This document shows, piece by piece, positions 44,892-53,610 of a stretch of 64,000 bases of DNA. The stretch lies in assembly GCA_020055655.1 (NCBI GenBank), contig JAIPUR010000003.1, forward strand, positions 111,616 to 175,615, given 5' to 3'. The position numbers were made by a program, and so were the translations under genes. The stretch is from Methanosarcinaceae archaeon (lineage in GTDB: Archaea > Halobacteriota > Methanosarcinia > Methanosarcinales > Methanosarcinaceae). Every line of letters starts with the position of its first letter. Position 1 is the stretch's first letter. The notes below the pieces were generated by a model. It did not search any database and was not told where the DNA came from. It saw nothing but the letters and a program-made list of their open reading frames with translations.

Positions 44892-46714
44892 AAAAACAAA
44901 TAATAACTTCACTCTTTATTTTTTTACTGTTAGTCACGACAGCAAGTGCAACGGTACTACCAGATGCGTTCCAGGGGTACTACAATCAATCTTTCGTGGA
45001 TGCTGATATTACCGATTTTGAGAAGGCGCTTGTGGGTACTTACACGGATGTTAGTGTGAGTATTCCCGATGCTGTTGATGGCGTTGATATTGGTGGTGTC
45101 ATTTCATCGTACCCAAAAAGCAGTTATATGATTGACGCGTGGGAGTTTTCTGAAAGTGCAAATTATACAAGCATCATGGGAGTAACAGGTACTCCGTCAG
45201 CCGGTGTGGAATGGGTGAACACTTCTAGAGGAATCAAACCAGCAAACGGTTCTATTAATTTTGGTAGTACGCCGGTCTATGATAATTTTTCAATTGTATT
45301 CTGGTTGTCTGCATATGAATGGAATCAGGATTTTGGAGAAATTGTAAAAATATCAAATGGTGGAGGTTGGCCAAGTAATGATAATGAAGCATGGACACTG
45401 ATGACCAGAGATGATCCTATGGAATTATATTTAGTTATAGGCGGTGATGGTGTATATGATGCGGCCATGTATCCCGTGCCCACAACAAACGAGTTCCATA
45501 TGTATTCTATCGTTGTAGAGAATGGAACATACAAATTATATTATAATGATGATGGTGCTATTATTTCCGATTCGTATACATTCAATATGACATCGGGCAC
45601 GTTTAATTTAGTTCTTGGGTCAAGTAATATGAATATAGTATATGATAGGTTGATATACTACAATACAGCACTTACCCCAACTGATATATCTGCACACTAT
45701 ACAGAAATATCAGGCACAGCAGCCCGAACACTCCCTAATGGAACATGGACACCTGTCGTAGATGGAGAAGCTGACCTCCCTGTTGACAGCACAGTTAAAT
45801 CCGTGCAGGTTGTGAACACAGAGGAAACAGCCACAAGTGATGTCACAATATCTGCACTCGTAACAGACAATGTAACACTAACCAGTGAAACACTAACTGG
45901 TAATGACTATGCAGTTTCATTGAGTCACGTGGCCAGTGAAAACGTGACATCCGGAACAATATCGTTCACACCAACACTCCTCTCAAATGTATATATCCCT
46001 GCTCTATCAAGTACAAACGTAAATGGAACGTTTGACTATGATGGAACAGAGTTTGAAATATACACCGGTGCACTTGATGCAGGCGACACTGAAACCTATA
46101 ACCTTTCGGGTTCGGAGCCTCCCAGGTACAGCATAAATGGTACTGTATATAATGCTGACAACCTTGTCCCCGTTTCAAACGCATTGGTGTCCGTGACAGA
46201 TACATCCGCGACAACGGATGCAGATGGATTCTACACACTCGATGGATTCCATAATGATTCATATGTAATATCAGTTGAGTCAGAAAGTTATGAAACTGGG
46301 TATAAATCCATTACAATTGCAGGTGCTAATGAAACTGGCGTGGATATACTACTCGAACCAGCGTCTATCAGATACACACCAATAACAATGTACTATCTGC
46401 TCATTGGTCTACTGTTCTTCTTTGTGCTAATGACATTCAGAGGTGTAAAAGAGGACGGTGTATATGGTGATAATCTAATATTCGGATTGATAACAATAAT
46501 CCATTCGTTCTATTTGTCTAAAATATCAATCAATGGAACAGTAGCAATCACCGAATCCTTTGTATCATCAACAGATAGAATAATAACAGACACAACAACA
46601 TTTATTAATCCGGCAATGTCAACATTCTTTGAATTGATCGGAATAGTATTTGTGTTTGTGTTTGCTATGATGGTTTATAATTTCATACAGGAAAGGAGGC
46701 TGTTAGATGATTAA
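44888..46714 (+). CDS. Large surface protein with LamG-like ectodomain (spike/fibre 3)
   Basis: A 608-residue exported protein with signal peptide KKQIITSLFIFLLLVTTASA. Residues about 70-290 look like a concanavalin A/LamG beta-sandwich (FSIVFWLSAYEWN, EAWTLMTRDDPMELYLVIGGDG, YDRLIYYNTALTPTDISAHY). Then beta strands and a carboxypeptidase-regulatory-like domain (SINGTVYNADNLVPVSNALVSV ... TTDADGFYTLDGFHNDSYVISVESESYETG). Three to four membrane helices end the protein. Same plan as the other spikes but with a sugar-binding type fold. Overlaps the next gene. Confidence 0.78.
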   Translation: MKKQIITSLFIFLLLVTTASATVLPDAFQGYYNQSFVDADITDFEKALVGTYTDVSVSIPDAVDGVDIGGVISSYPKSSYMIDAWEFSESANYTSIMGVTGTPSAGVEWVNTSRGIKPANGSINFGSTPVYDNFSIVFWLSAYEWNQDFGEIVKISNGGGWPSNDNEAWTLMTRDDPMELYLVIGGDGVYDAAMYPVPTTNEFHMYSIVVENGTYKLYYNDDGAIISDSYTFNMTSGTFNLVLGSSNMNIVYDRLIYYNTALTPTDISAHYTEISGTAARTLPNGTWTPVVDGEADLPVDSTVKSVQVVNTEETATSDVTISALVTDNVTLTSETLTGNDYAVSLSHVASENVTSGTISFTPTLLSNVYIPALSSTNVNGTFDYDGTEFEIYTGALDAGDTETYNLSGSEPPRYSINGTVYNADNLVPVSNALVSVTDTSATTDADGFYTLDGFHNDSYVISVESESYETGYKSITIAGANETGVDILLEPASIRYTPITMYYLLIGLLFFFVLMTFRGVKEDGVYGDNLIFGLITIIHSFYLSKISINGTVAITESFVSSTDRIITDTTTFINPAMSTFFELIGIVFVFVFAMMVYNFIQERRLLDD

Positions 46715-46898
46715 CGATGCAACAATAACGCTGCTAACCTTTGCAGCTATTTTTTTGTTTATATATACATTCAAACATCATGTGGGTGCGTTCTTCAATT
46801 ACTGCATGGATCAGGCACACAAACAAGAATGGACATCAGATGTCATGAAGAAAGCCGATATTAAAGACGTGAGGAAAAAAAATGAAAGCAATGAATAA
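46707..46898 (+). CDS. Single-pass membrane protein, 63 aa
   Basis: The ATG lies in the previous stop. One helix TITLLTFAAIFLFIYTFKHHVGAFF and a charged Lys/Glu tail. It leads into the two-helix protein at 46882 with a 17-base overlap. Confidence 0.55.
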   Translation: MINDATITLLTFAAIFLFIYTFKHHVGAFFNYCMDQAHKQEWTSDVMKKADIKDVRKKNESNE

Positions 46899-47124
46899 GA
46901 TATTGCCTCTTGTAATGCTATTGTTTATTTTTATGATAGCATCTACATATGCAACGGGTATATTATCAAATGCAGACGATGGGATGGATGTAGATACTGA
47001 CTACCAGGGACAATATGATTCAGGTGTTACTGTACACAATGCCACACTTGGTCTGCTTGCACCAATTGGTTTTATATTTGGTATTTTGATAATAATAACC
47101 GGAATCAAACTATTTGCTAAATAA
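46882..47124 (+). CDS. Two-helix membrane protein, 80 aa (possible minor coat protein)
   Basis: Helix 1 ILPLVMLLFIFMIASTYATGIL (could be cleaved), polar loop NADDGMDVDTDYQGQYDSGVTVHNAT, helix 2 LLAPIGFIFGILIIITGIKLF. It has the same helix-loop-helix plan and size as the coat candidate that follows it but no clear residue identity. Ends 48 bases before that gene's leader. Confidence 0.6.
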   Translation: MKAMNKILPLVMLLFIFMIASTYATGILSNADDGMDVDTDYQGQYDSGVTVHNATLGLLAPIGFIFGILIIITGIKLFAK

Positions 47125-47132
47125 AAGGCAAA

Positions 47133-47142
47133 AGATATAAAT
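47133..47142 (+). promoter_or_regulatory. TATA box of the major coat candidate
   Basis: AGATATAAATAT in the short gap before 47221. Gives a leader of about 60 bases that can fold (see the leader entry). Confidence 0.55.
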
Positions 47143-47174
47143 ATCATTATAACCAATTGGATATTATGTATCGT

Positions 47175-47214
47175 GCGATGCAATATATTAACAACGCATC
47201 CCAAGAAGGGGTGC
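47175..47214 (+). promoter_or_regulatory. Leader hairpins that can hide the coat gene ribosome site
   Basis: GCATCCC (47196-47202) can pair with GGGGTGC (47208-47214) around an AAGAA loop, which buries the GGGGTG ribosome site of the ATG at 47221. The alternative stem GATGC (47177-47181) with GCATC (47196-47200) uses the same GCATC and would free the ribosome site. The two folds exclude each other. Confidence 0.45.
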
Positions 47215-47220
47215 ATATAC

Positions 47221-47469
47221 ATGGCCGGACTAGGTGAACAGATCGCAGCAGCAATTGGTCTTATGACCATTGTTATTGTCGCATATCTCGCAACTGGTGT
47301 AGGTGAGCAGGTAAGTACAGCTCTACCAATTAACGCATCAGGTGATTTCGCAGACGTGACAACCGGTGCTGAGATTCTCGACACAAACATGGCAATCCTC
47401 AGTATCACAATTCTTATCGTGATTATTGGCGGTGCTATCAGAACAGTAAGCAAGCTTAGGAGCGATTAA
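47221..47469 (+). CDS. Two-helix membrane protein, candidate major capsid/coat protein
   Basis: An 82-residue protein with two hydrophobic helices (residues 8-26, AAAIGLMTIVIVAYLATGV, and 57-73, NMAILSITILIVIIGGA) joined by a short polar loop NASGDFADVTTGAEIL, and a short basic end SKLRSD. This is the plan of the coat proteins of spindle-shaped archaeal viruses such as fuselloviruses and His1. It is the only gene in the block with its own TATA box, a strong ribosome site and a hairpin-plus-T-run terminator, as expected for an abundant protein. No sequence identity to a named coat protein was verified; the role is inferred. Confidence 0.6.
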   Translation: MAGLGEQIAAAIGLMTIVIVAYLATGVGEQVSTALPINASGDFADVTTGAEILDTNMAILSITILIVIIGGAIRTVSKLRSD

Positions 47470-47484
47470 GCGTGTATAGAATGG

Positions 47485-47516
47485 GGGGGAAACCCCCTAA
47501 AACAAACTCTTTTTTT
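47485..47516 (+). terminator. Terminator after the coat candidate
   Basis: GGGGG-AAA-CCCCC (47485-47497) followed after a short spacer by a seven-base T-run at 47510-47516. The best terminator in the virus and the only one with a GC stem. Confidence 0.75.
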
Positions 47517-47527
47517 GTGGTGATTTT

Positions 47528-48103
47528 TTGAATAACGAAATTTTAGACAATAGCGAAAGCTATGAAGATGAGGAAGATGTGTCCGGTGCAGATGCACTGC
47601 ATAACTTTTCCGAATCCCGTGTTCCATTTTCCCGTGAAGATCTAATGAATGCCGAGTCACTGCGTACAAGTGACTATAAAAACATTGCATTGGATATTGT
47701 TACCCATTTGCCATTTACGATGGAGTATAAACAAGACTTGGCTAGGTGGGCACAGCGTTCGTTTAACAAAGATATTCTATTATCGGACACCTCGAATAGA
47801 AAGAGCGGAAGGTTTACCCAGGTTGATTCTTATTCTCTTGCTTTAATTAGTGCTGAACTTGACTTGATGAAACGTAGGCTGTCAATGTCAAGGTCTGATA
47901 AATTAGAACCGTCCGCTTATACAATTGAAGATGACTTGATGTTTGTATTTAGATGTGTGTTATCAAGGACACATGGGCCTAAACGTGAACGTCTTATCAA
48001 TGGTGTATTTAGAACTGAATCTGAAAGCATTGCCCGTTCTGGTGCAATTGAACAGAAAAACGAAGAACGTAAAAACAAAGGGTTTTTTAGAAGGAATAGT
48101 TAA
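47528..48103 (+). CDS. Unknown soluble protein, 191 aa, TTG start
   Basis: GGTGAT then TTG 47528. Acidic N-terminus (DNSESYEDEEDVSG), then mixed helices with EYKQDLARWAQRSFNKD and DDLMFVFRCVLSRTHGPKRERL, and a basic end NKGFFRRNS. No membrane helix. Opens a block of five head-to-tail unknown genes that ends in the ATPase; probably assembly proteins. Confidence 0.6.
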   Translation: MNNEILDNSESYEDEEDVSGADALHNFSESRVPFSREDLMNAESLRTSDYKNIALDIVTHLPFTMEYKQDLARWAQRSFNKDILLSDTSNRKSGRFTQVDSYSLALISAELDLMKRRLSMSRSDKLEPSAYTIEDDLMFVFRCVLSRTHGPKRERLINGVFRTESESIARSGAIEQKNEERKNKGFFRRNS

Positions 48104-48105
48104 AA

Positions 48106-48780
48106 ATGGCAACTACTGATATTTATCAAGCATTTTTAATACAAATGCAGGGGTTAATACTCGTATGGATTGGTTTAGCAGTGTTAGGCTGCGTTTCTGC
48201 ATACTGGCTATTCACTGAGCGTATGGGTTTAAAGCGTTATGCAAATGATATTTTGATAAGAAAAAGATGCATGAAAGAACGCAAACCACTCGGTACAATC
48301 ACTAACAAGTCGGGGATTAGATTTGAGTTTATGATTGAATCCGATCCAGAAATGCCAGGATTAATCAAATATAAAGATAACATTCTTAGAAGTCCGAATC
48401 TAGCAAGTTCAAACGTTCGGGGTCATTTGCCTAACGGTCTGCCATACGTTGATTATGTGGTTTCTTGTGATTTTCCAGTCACCCACCAGTCAGCAGCAGC
48501 AATTGATGAACTGCTTAAATATGTCCGTGATAAGTACCCACAGTTGACATTCATGGATGAAATATACATTGTTGAGGGTATATTTAAAAAATCAAAGTAT
48601 GCATATGAGGATTGCGTGCAGTTGATTCACAAGTACATTCAGATAGGCGTTGACATACCAGATGAAATATTTGAGTATCCGGATGCAACTGGTGATGATA
48701 TAGAATCATTTGTAGACGATGATGACCAGTTCCCAGATGAACACGAAACCGATGTTATGGGAGAGGATTTAAATGAATGA
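48106..48780 (+). CDS. Membrane-anchored unknown protein, 224 aa
   Basis: N-terminal helix LILVWIGLAVLGCVSAYWLFT (residues 17-37), basic patch ANDILIRKRCMKERK, a beta-rich domain, and a strongly acidic C-terminus (DDIESFVDDDDQFPDEHETD). Faces the cytoplasm by the positive-inside rule. Likely part of the assembly block with the ATPase; family not recognised. Confidence 0.6.
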   Translation: MATTDIYQAFLIQMQGLILVWIGLAVLGCVSAYWLFTERMGLKRYANDILIRKRCMKERKPLGTITNKSGIRFEFMIESDPEMPGLIKYKDNILRSPNLASSNVRGHLPNGLPYVDYVVSCDFPVTHQSAAAIDELLKYVRDKYPQLTFMDEIYIVEGIFKKSKYAYEDCVQLIHKYIQIGVDIPDEIFEYPDATGDDIESFVDDDDQFPDEHETDVMGEDLNE

Positions 48781-49078
48781 GTATGATGACAATGATATTG
48801 ACATTGCAGCAAACAACTTGTTAAACATGTTCAATGAGATAAGAAAAGAGTGTAATATCAAACAGGTGCATTCCGGTCCTATTTACTTATCCGAAGCTGC
48901 GAAATTGAGTGCAATCGGTGCAAATGCTAGTGATGTCAATGAAATACTGGCAATGCAGAGAGTTAAAGACAAGATGGATAAAGCAGATTTCATGGAGAAA
49001 TACATGCAGTATGGTATAATATTTGCTATCATTTGTATGGTACCTGTCGCTGCGTATGTAGTTGTGAATGCAATGTGA
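48773..49078 (+). CDS. C-tail-anchored unknown protein, 101 aa
   Basis: Overlaps the previous gene by 8 bases. Helical N-terminal half (YDDNDIDIAANNLLNMFNEIRKECN), then a single C-terminal membrane helix YGIIFAIICMVPVAAYVVVNAM. Not recognised. Confidence 0.55.
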   Translation: MNEYDDNDIDIAANNLLNMFNEIRKECNIKQVHSGPIYLSEAAKLSAIGANASDVNEILAMQRVKDKMDKADFMEKYMQYGIIFAIICMVPVAAYVVVNAM

Positions 49079-49086
49079 GGCAAGCA

Positions 49087-49428
49087 ATGGAAGGCACTGT
49101 TCCATATACAAAAACCACAAATAAGGACAGGATACTCAATTTGTATCTTGACCTTAATCATGTGTCCGCCAAACTGCTAAACCAGAGCAGAACAAAAGCC
49201 CCCGGTGACATATATTTCACATTTATAGAGTTCCGGCAGTTGATGTTTGAATTATACAATTCATCGCATAGATATCGAAACTTTAAACCGGAATTAAAGA
49301 TCGAGTTCCGGGGTTGGATGGGGTTAAACATGCCAAACCGGCCAACTCCAAAACAGATAAGACGGTCTGTGGAATTGTATAATAAAGCAATTGATGAGCT
49401 GGTTAGAATTGAAGTACTGGAGTTGTAA
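49087..49428 (+). CDS. Unknown soluble protein, 113 aa
   Basis: ATG 49087 in front of EGTVPYTKTTNKDRILNLYLDL; a longer frame from 49033 lacks support. Helical with a basic central stretch (NFKPELKIEFRGWMG, PTPKQIRRSVELYNKAIDEL). Ends two bases before the next gene. Confidence 0.55.
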   Translation: MEGTVPYTKTTNKDRILNLYLDLNHVSAKLLNQSRTKAPGDIYFTFIEFRQLMFELYNSSHRYRNFKPELKIEFRGWMGLNMPNRPTPKQIRRSVELYNKAIDELVRIEVLEL

Positions 49429-49430
49429 TA

Positions 49431-49868
49431 GTGGCGCGAGTAGATAAAAAAACAAATGAACTTGTATTCGAATCAAATAATAAACGTTTTGATGCTGCAC
49501 CCGTCTACATGCAAACAATCTTCCTGCAAATTGATAAAATGGGAGATACGATAGTACACAATACAACGGGTTATGCCAATCCAAACATTGATATTCACGT
49601 GCAGTACATCATGGCTTTGATCATTGACCCAGACGAGAGAGAAAGGATAAAACACTACCGTAAGGACAGAATGGAAGCCGAAATAATCGATACCATGACC
49701 GATTTGGAGCGCAATAAAACCATGCTAGACATCAACATGGATGTAATCGGAGAATGTGTATCATCGTTTGATGGCTTCTTGGGAGTAATCAAAAAGCAAG
49801 AGATTATGAGAGTAGCATCGCCTAGATTAAAGGCACTGCAAGAAAAAGCACTGGAGAAATACAAATGA
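49431..49868 (+). CDS. Unknown soluble protein, 145 aa, GTG start
   Basis: GTG 49431 starts ARVDKKTNELVFESNNKRF. Predicted mainly helical with a Lys/Glu-rich, coiled C-terminus (SPRLKALQEKALEKYK). Overlaps the ATPase start by 4 bases (ATGAG), so it is translated with it and may be its partner. Confidence 0.55.
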   Translation: MARVDKKTNELVFESNNKRFDAAPVYMQTIFLQIDKMGDTIVHNTTGYANPNIDIHVQYIMALIIDPDERERIKHYRKDRMEAEIIDTMTDLERNKTMLDINMDVIGECVSSFDGFLGVIKKQEIMRVASPRLKALQEKALEKYK

Positions 49869-50725
49869 GTGCATATGATGAAAACTATATGTACCTGGCT
49901 GAAACATGGGGTGAGAAACTTGTTTCTAGTAATAAGCAACATATTATAGCACTATTTGAAGGCCCAACCGGCTATGGTAAATCGTATGCAGCCATCTATC
50001 TGGCGTGGTCAGTTTCCGTGTACCTGGCCGATACCCGCGGTGGTGTTCCGGAGGACTATTTCACAATAGACAACGTGGCTATCATCACCCCCGATGAAGT
50101 GCTAAGAGTAGCTAAAGATATGAAGCTACATGGTATCTATATTCTTGATGATATCGGCGTTGGTCTATCTTCAAGAAAGTGGAATCAGAAAAGCAATGAG
50201 GTTATTAATAATATCCTTATGACATTCCGTACTTTGAATAATTTATTGGTGATGACCGTGCCAAATAAATCAATGGTTGACAAGAACGCAAGGCGTTTGA
50301 CTCATAATAAAATAGTCATGACAAGTCAGCTATTCAAACATGGATTGACATTTGGCAAGGTATCAAAGGTTAAGTATCAATATCATAAGGACAATGACCA
50401 GGCGTATTATCCATTCTATGACGTTGGTGGTAAGTTCTACAACTTGGTTGCTTTTGAGATGCCACCGCAACATCTAATTGATGAGTATGACAAAAGAAGA
50501 AAGGCCATAGAAGAACAAAATAGGAATGAAACATTGAATGAACTTGAGGAAGTTAGTGTTTCGGCAAAGAATAAAGAAGTTATTGAAAAAGTTACCGTGA
50601 AAGAGCGTATATTAGAATTGAAACGCGATGTTGAAGCAGGTGTATATCCCAGCCTAAAAGCAGCATGTGTTGACAACGATGTTAACTATGGATATGCAAA
50701 GATAGTTGCATCTGGTCATGCATAA
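49865..50725 (+). CDS. P-loop ATPase, likely genome packaging or assembly motor
   Basis: A 286-residue cytoplasmic ATPase. Walker A is GPTGYGKS at residues 33-40 and Walker B IYILDDIG at 91-98 (Asp-Asp). A conserved-looking NQKSNEVINNILMTFRTLNNLLVMTVPNKSMVDKNARRL stretch follows, resembling the sensor region of Zot/FtsK-HerA-like or virion packaging ATPases. The C-terminus ends with helices and an HTH-like DVEAGVYPSLKAACVDNDVNYGYAKI. No transmembrane segment. Motor identity is inferred; other options are a secretion or replication ATPase. Confidence 0.72.
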   Translation: MSAYDENYMYLAETWGEKLVSSNKQHIIALFEGPTGYGKSYAAIYLAWSVSVYLADTRGGVPEDYFTIDNVAIITPDEVLRVAKDMKLHGIYILDDIGVGLSSRKWNQKSNEVINNILMTFRTLNNLLVMTVPNKSMVDKNARRLTHNKIVMTSQLFKHGLTFGKVSKVKYQYHKDNDQAYYPFYDVGGKFYNLVAFEMPPQHLIDEYDKRRKAIEEQNRNETLNELEEVSVSAKNKEVIEKVTVKERILELKRDVEAGVYPSLKAACVDNDVNYGYAKIVASGHA

Positions 50726-50880
50726 GTTTGTTAGTTATCGGTCACTCATATTCTATATATAACTAAATCAAAATGGAATCATTGGTTAACACTGTTAACA
50801 GAATTGGAGTAAACAAAAAACCGATAATTAATTCATTTTTATAGGAAAAACATATCTATTATTAAAACATCATATCTATT
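50726..50880 (+). promoter_or_regulatory. Control region with palindrome and direct repeats
   Basis: A TATA-like CTATATATAAC near 50750 is followed by a perfect palindrome GTTAACA-C-TGTTAAC (50785-50799). The 12-mer CATATCTATTAT occurs twice (50851-50862 and 50871-50882), the second copy covering the ATG of the 50881 gene. This is the only sizeable gap between 47.5 and 57.8 kb, so the second structural module probably has its own regulated promoter here. Confidence 0.55.
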
Positions 50881-51486
50881 ATGAAAAATATATTTGCAGA
50901 TGATAAAGCAATATCATATTCTATTATTACTATTGCGGTTATCCTGGTTTACATGTCGGTTTTCTGGATCGGGATGGCCGAGGTCATAGATACATTCTCG
51001 GTTCAACAGGATGATGCAATTGCAGACGGTACGGTATCCGAGCAAACACAGAAGTTCTACAATCTATCAGTGAATATATTCAAATCTACAATGGTTTTTG
51101 GTATCATTGGCCTAGTATTATATGGTATCCGGCAATCAAAGTTTGACACGGAAATACGCAATACTTCAATGTTTCCTCTTTTTAGCTCAACTACTATAAT
51201 GCTAGTAATGTCTTTTGTTTCTGTCCTGTTGGTATTTGCATTTGCACATCCACTTGATATGATACTCAATGCACTTGTTACATCCGGCTTAATTGATTTT
51301 GCAGATGTGAATGAATCCAACGCTTTTATGGTGGTTGATCTGTTCTACTTTGCTTGTATCCTTCCAAGTATGATCGGCATTGCTATCCATTTGCTGACAT
51401 CAGTTGAGAAGATTGGATATAGTTTGTCAGAGGAACAGAAACAGACAGAGTTTAACGATGATTTTATTAGTGCAGGTGGGTTATAA
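50881..51486 (+). CDS. Four-helix membrane protein, 201 aa
   Basis: Four hydrophobic helices: YSIITIAVILVYMSVFWIGMAEVI, STMVFGIIGLVLYGI, TTIMLVMSFVSVLLVFAFAHPLDMIL and VDLFYFACILPSMIGIAIHLLTS. A polar loop with VQQDDAIADGTVSEQTQ separates helix 1 and 2. The ATG sits inside the second 12-mer repeat. Precedes scaffold B by two bases. Could be an envelope protein comparable in plan to those of pleomorphic viruses; no sequence match is claimed. Confidence 0.65.
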   Translation: MKNIFADDKAISYSIITIAVILVYMSVFWIGMAEVIDTFSVQQDDAIADGTVSEQTQKFYNLSVNIFKSTMVFGIIGLVLYGIRQSKFDTEIRNTSMFPLFSSTTIMLVMSFVSVLLVFAFAHPLDMILNALVTSGLIDFADVNESNAFMVVDLFYFACILPSMIGIAIHLLTSVEKIGYSLSEEQKQTEFNDDFISAGGL

Positions 51487-51488
51487 AT

Positions 51489-53606
51489 ATGGCATTTCCA
51501 ACTAAGACGGGTTCCGGTGGCAGTGGTTCAAAGAAACTAGCAGCGTTTAAGAAAAGAGCAGCAGCTAGGGCCAAACCGGGAGAGTCACCGAGTCAATATA
51601 GAGCAAAGGCAGGGTCCCAGCGCCAACAGATAATCGGGGGTGGTGGAATAGATACGGGTGCGCCCACATTATCAAAAGACCAAGCGGATGCTATCAGGGG
51701 TATAACCGGCGGCGGTTTAAAAGTCATGCCTGGTATGCCTATGAGTGCAAATATAGTTGCTGCACTAAGGAGAGATCTTAGTGCACGAACACAGCGCATC
51801 GACAATCGGGATACTAGGATAAGCAATGTTGAAAGGCGGACACAGAACGCAGCAGCACAACTCAATGCATATAATCAGTATATCAAAGATGGTGCTTTTG
51901 TTGGTTCAAATCAACAGTATAAGCAGTACCAGCGAGATTATCAAGAGTATCAAACTTTGCAGAATAACTATAATAGATTAGTGGAATCCCATAATATAGA
52001 TGTTAAGGAATATAATAAGAACCTGCAGAACTTGCAGAAGAAAACAAGACCGGCCGAGCCAATAGCAAAAACAATTGCAGCTTATAAAAATGCTAGCTCT
52101 TATATATCTAAAAAACTTCCAACGCCAGAACAAGCCAAACCTGCTATCAAATTTATTCTTGAAAATGCCCCGGGTCCAAGTGCATATAAAGTTCTCAATG
52201 CAACCCCACAGACTCGAAAGTATGCACAGCAGATAGTTGATTTTAACGTAGGTCAATATGAATCCTTCCAGAAAGGCCCACTTAAAGCCGCTGCGATGTT
52301 CGCGACATTTGCAATCGGGGGGGCTGCAATCAAGGGGCTGGCACCCGCAGCAAAGGCACTTGGTTTTGGTGCAAGGTCGACAAAGGCAGCTGAACGGATT
52401 GGAAAAGGCATGGCGGGGGTATATGTTTTGCAGTCTGGTAGACGTGTCATGCTTGTGGAAGATGCTCGGCAATTGGGATATGTAACAGGTGACATAATAT
52501 TTAATGAAGTACTCCCCGCCGGACTTGGTTTAAAGTTTGGTATTAAAGTTGTTTCGAAATTACCAAAGGGTGCTAAGTTGTTGAAAGGCACAGGTACAAA
52601 AATAATCAAAGAATCTGCAAAAGTATCAAGATTGACAAAGGAAGCGTATGTGTCTAGAAAGAAGGCGTGGACTACACGGCGACAAGTGAAAGCAGACGGG
52701 AAGAGACTAAAAGAAACAGTTGCACGTTTGAGAGCTGAAAAGAAACAAGTACCACAATGGATGAAGGATGAACTAAAAGTTATAAGAGCATCCGAAAGAA
52801 TCAAAACACCAGAATCATTCAAACGTTTCTTAGCAGATACAAAGGGGGAAGTATCCCCACGAGTAAAAACAAAGCGAAAAGCAGCACAGCAAAAGCTCAT
52901 AACTGAAACTAAAACAAAGGTAAAAGAAGCCAAGAAAACAGAAGATCAGTTAATTTCAGAGTTTGAAGCTCAACAGCGTGCATTCATGGCACAGGAAACA
53001 AAGCTGAAACAAACAGGTGCAGTACAAAAAACAGCACTTGAAAAAATACAAGCTCGACGGCAAAAACTGAGAACTAGGCAACGAACTAATACTATTCAGG
53101 CACGTTTGCAGAAACACAGGCAAGCGCTTAAACTGAAAGAAAAACAAGCAGCAATAGAACAATCTAAACTGAAAAAGATAAAATCACAGCTAGTTATAAA
53201 CAATGCTAAACTTGCAAAAATAGCCATGTCTGCACAGACATTATCTCAAATTAAGAAGCTGATGGGTGAACAAAGAACTTTGCTTACACAATTGCCTAAA
53301 CAACAGCAGAGATACAAGCAAGCTATTAAAAACATTCAGAAGCAGAGAACAATTGTATTAAATGATATGAAGGCAATTAATAAAATAATCACCGATGCAA
53401 AACGGGTAGCAAGCACAAAAACAAAGGCTAAACCAGTTACAAAGATAAAAACAAAACCACCTAAACCACTTGAGATCCCAAAGATACCAGATATGCACCC
53501 AGAAAAGAAACCCGGAAAGATAATCAGACGTAGAAAGGTAACAAGGAGTTTAGACACTCGACAGTTTAACAACGCAGTTGCTGATATTTCAACAATATTT
53601 GGGTGA
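51489..53606 (+). CDS. Large KLAAFK-type scaffold protein B
   Basis: A 705-residue paralogue of the 38477 protein: the N-terminal KLAAFKKRAAARAKPGESPSQYR (16-38) corresponds to the A copy. Residues about 105-185 are coiled coil and Gln/Tyr-rich. Residues about 255-300 hold a Gly/Ala-rich, possibly membrane-active segment (AAAMFATFAIGGAAIKGLAPAAKALGFG), followed by another (LPAGLGLKFGIKVVSKL). From residue 390 to 660 it is a long Lys/Gln-rich coiled coil. Ends with a basic patch. No signal peptide. Same size and layout as A but little identity beyond the N-terminal motif. Likely virion scaffold, matrix or genome-ejection protein. Confidence 0.7.
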   Translation: MAFPTKTGSGGSGSKKLAAFKKRAAARAKPGESPSQYRAKAGSQRQQIIGGGGIDTGAPTLSKDQADAIRGITGGGLKVMPGMPMSANIVAALRRDLSARTQRIDNRDTRISNVERRTQNAAAQLNAYNQYIKDGAFVGSNQQYKQYQRDYQEYQTLQNNYNRLVESHNIDVKEYNKNLQNLQKKTRPAEPIAKTIAAYKNASSYISKKLPTPEQAKPAIKFILENAPGPSAYKVLNATPQTRKYAQQIVDFNVGQYESFQKGPLKAAAMFATFAIGGAAIKGLAPAAKALGFGARSTKAAERIGKGMAGVYVLQSGRRVMLVEDARQLGYVTGDIIFNEVLPAGLGLKFGIKVVSKLPKGAKLLKGTGTKIIKESAKVSRLTKEAYVSRKKAWTTRRQVKADGKRLKETVARLRAEKKQVPQWMKDELKVIRASERIKTPESFKRFLADTKGEVSPRVKTKRKAAQQKLITETKTKVKEAKKTEDQLISEFEAQQRAFMAQETKLKQTGAVQKTALEKIQARRQKLRTRQRTNTIQARLQKHRQALKLKEKQAAIEQSKLKKIKSQLVINNAKLAKIAMSAQTLSQIKKLMGEQRTLLTQLPKQQQRYKQAIKNIQKQRTIVLNDMKAINKIITDAKRVASTKTKAKPVTKIKTKPPKPLEIPKIPDMHPEKKPGKIIRRRKVTRSLDTRQFNNAVADISTIFG

Positions 53607-53610
53607 TGAC

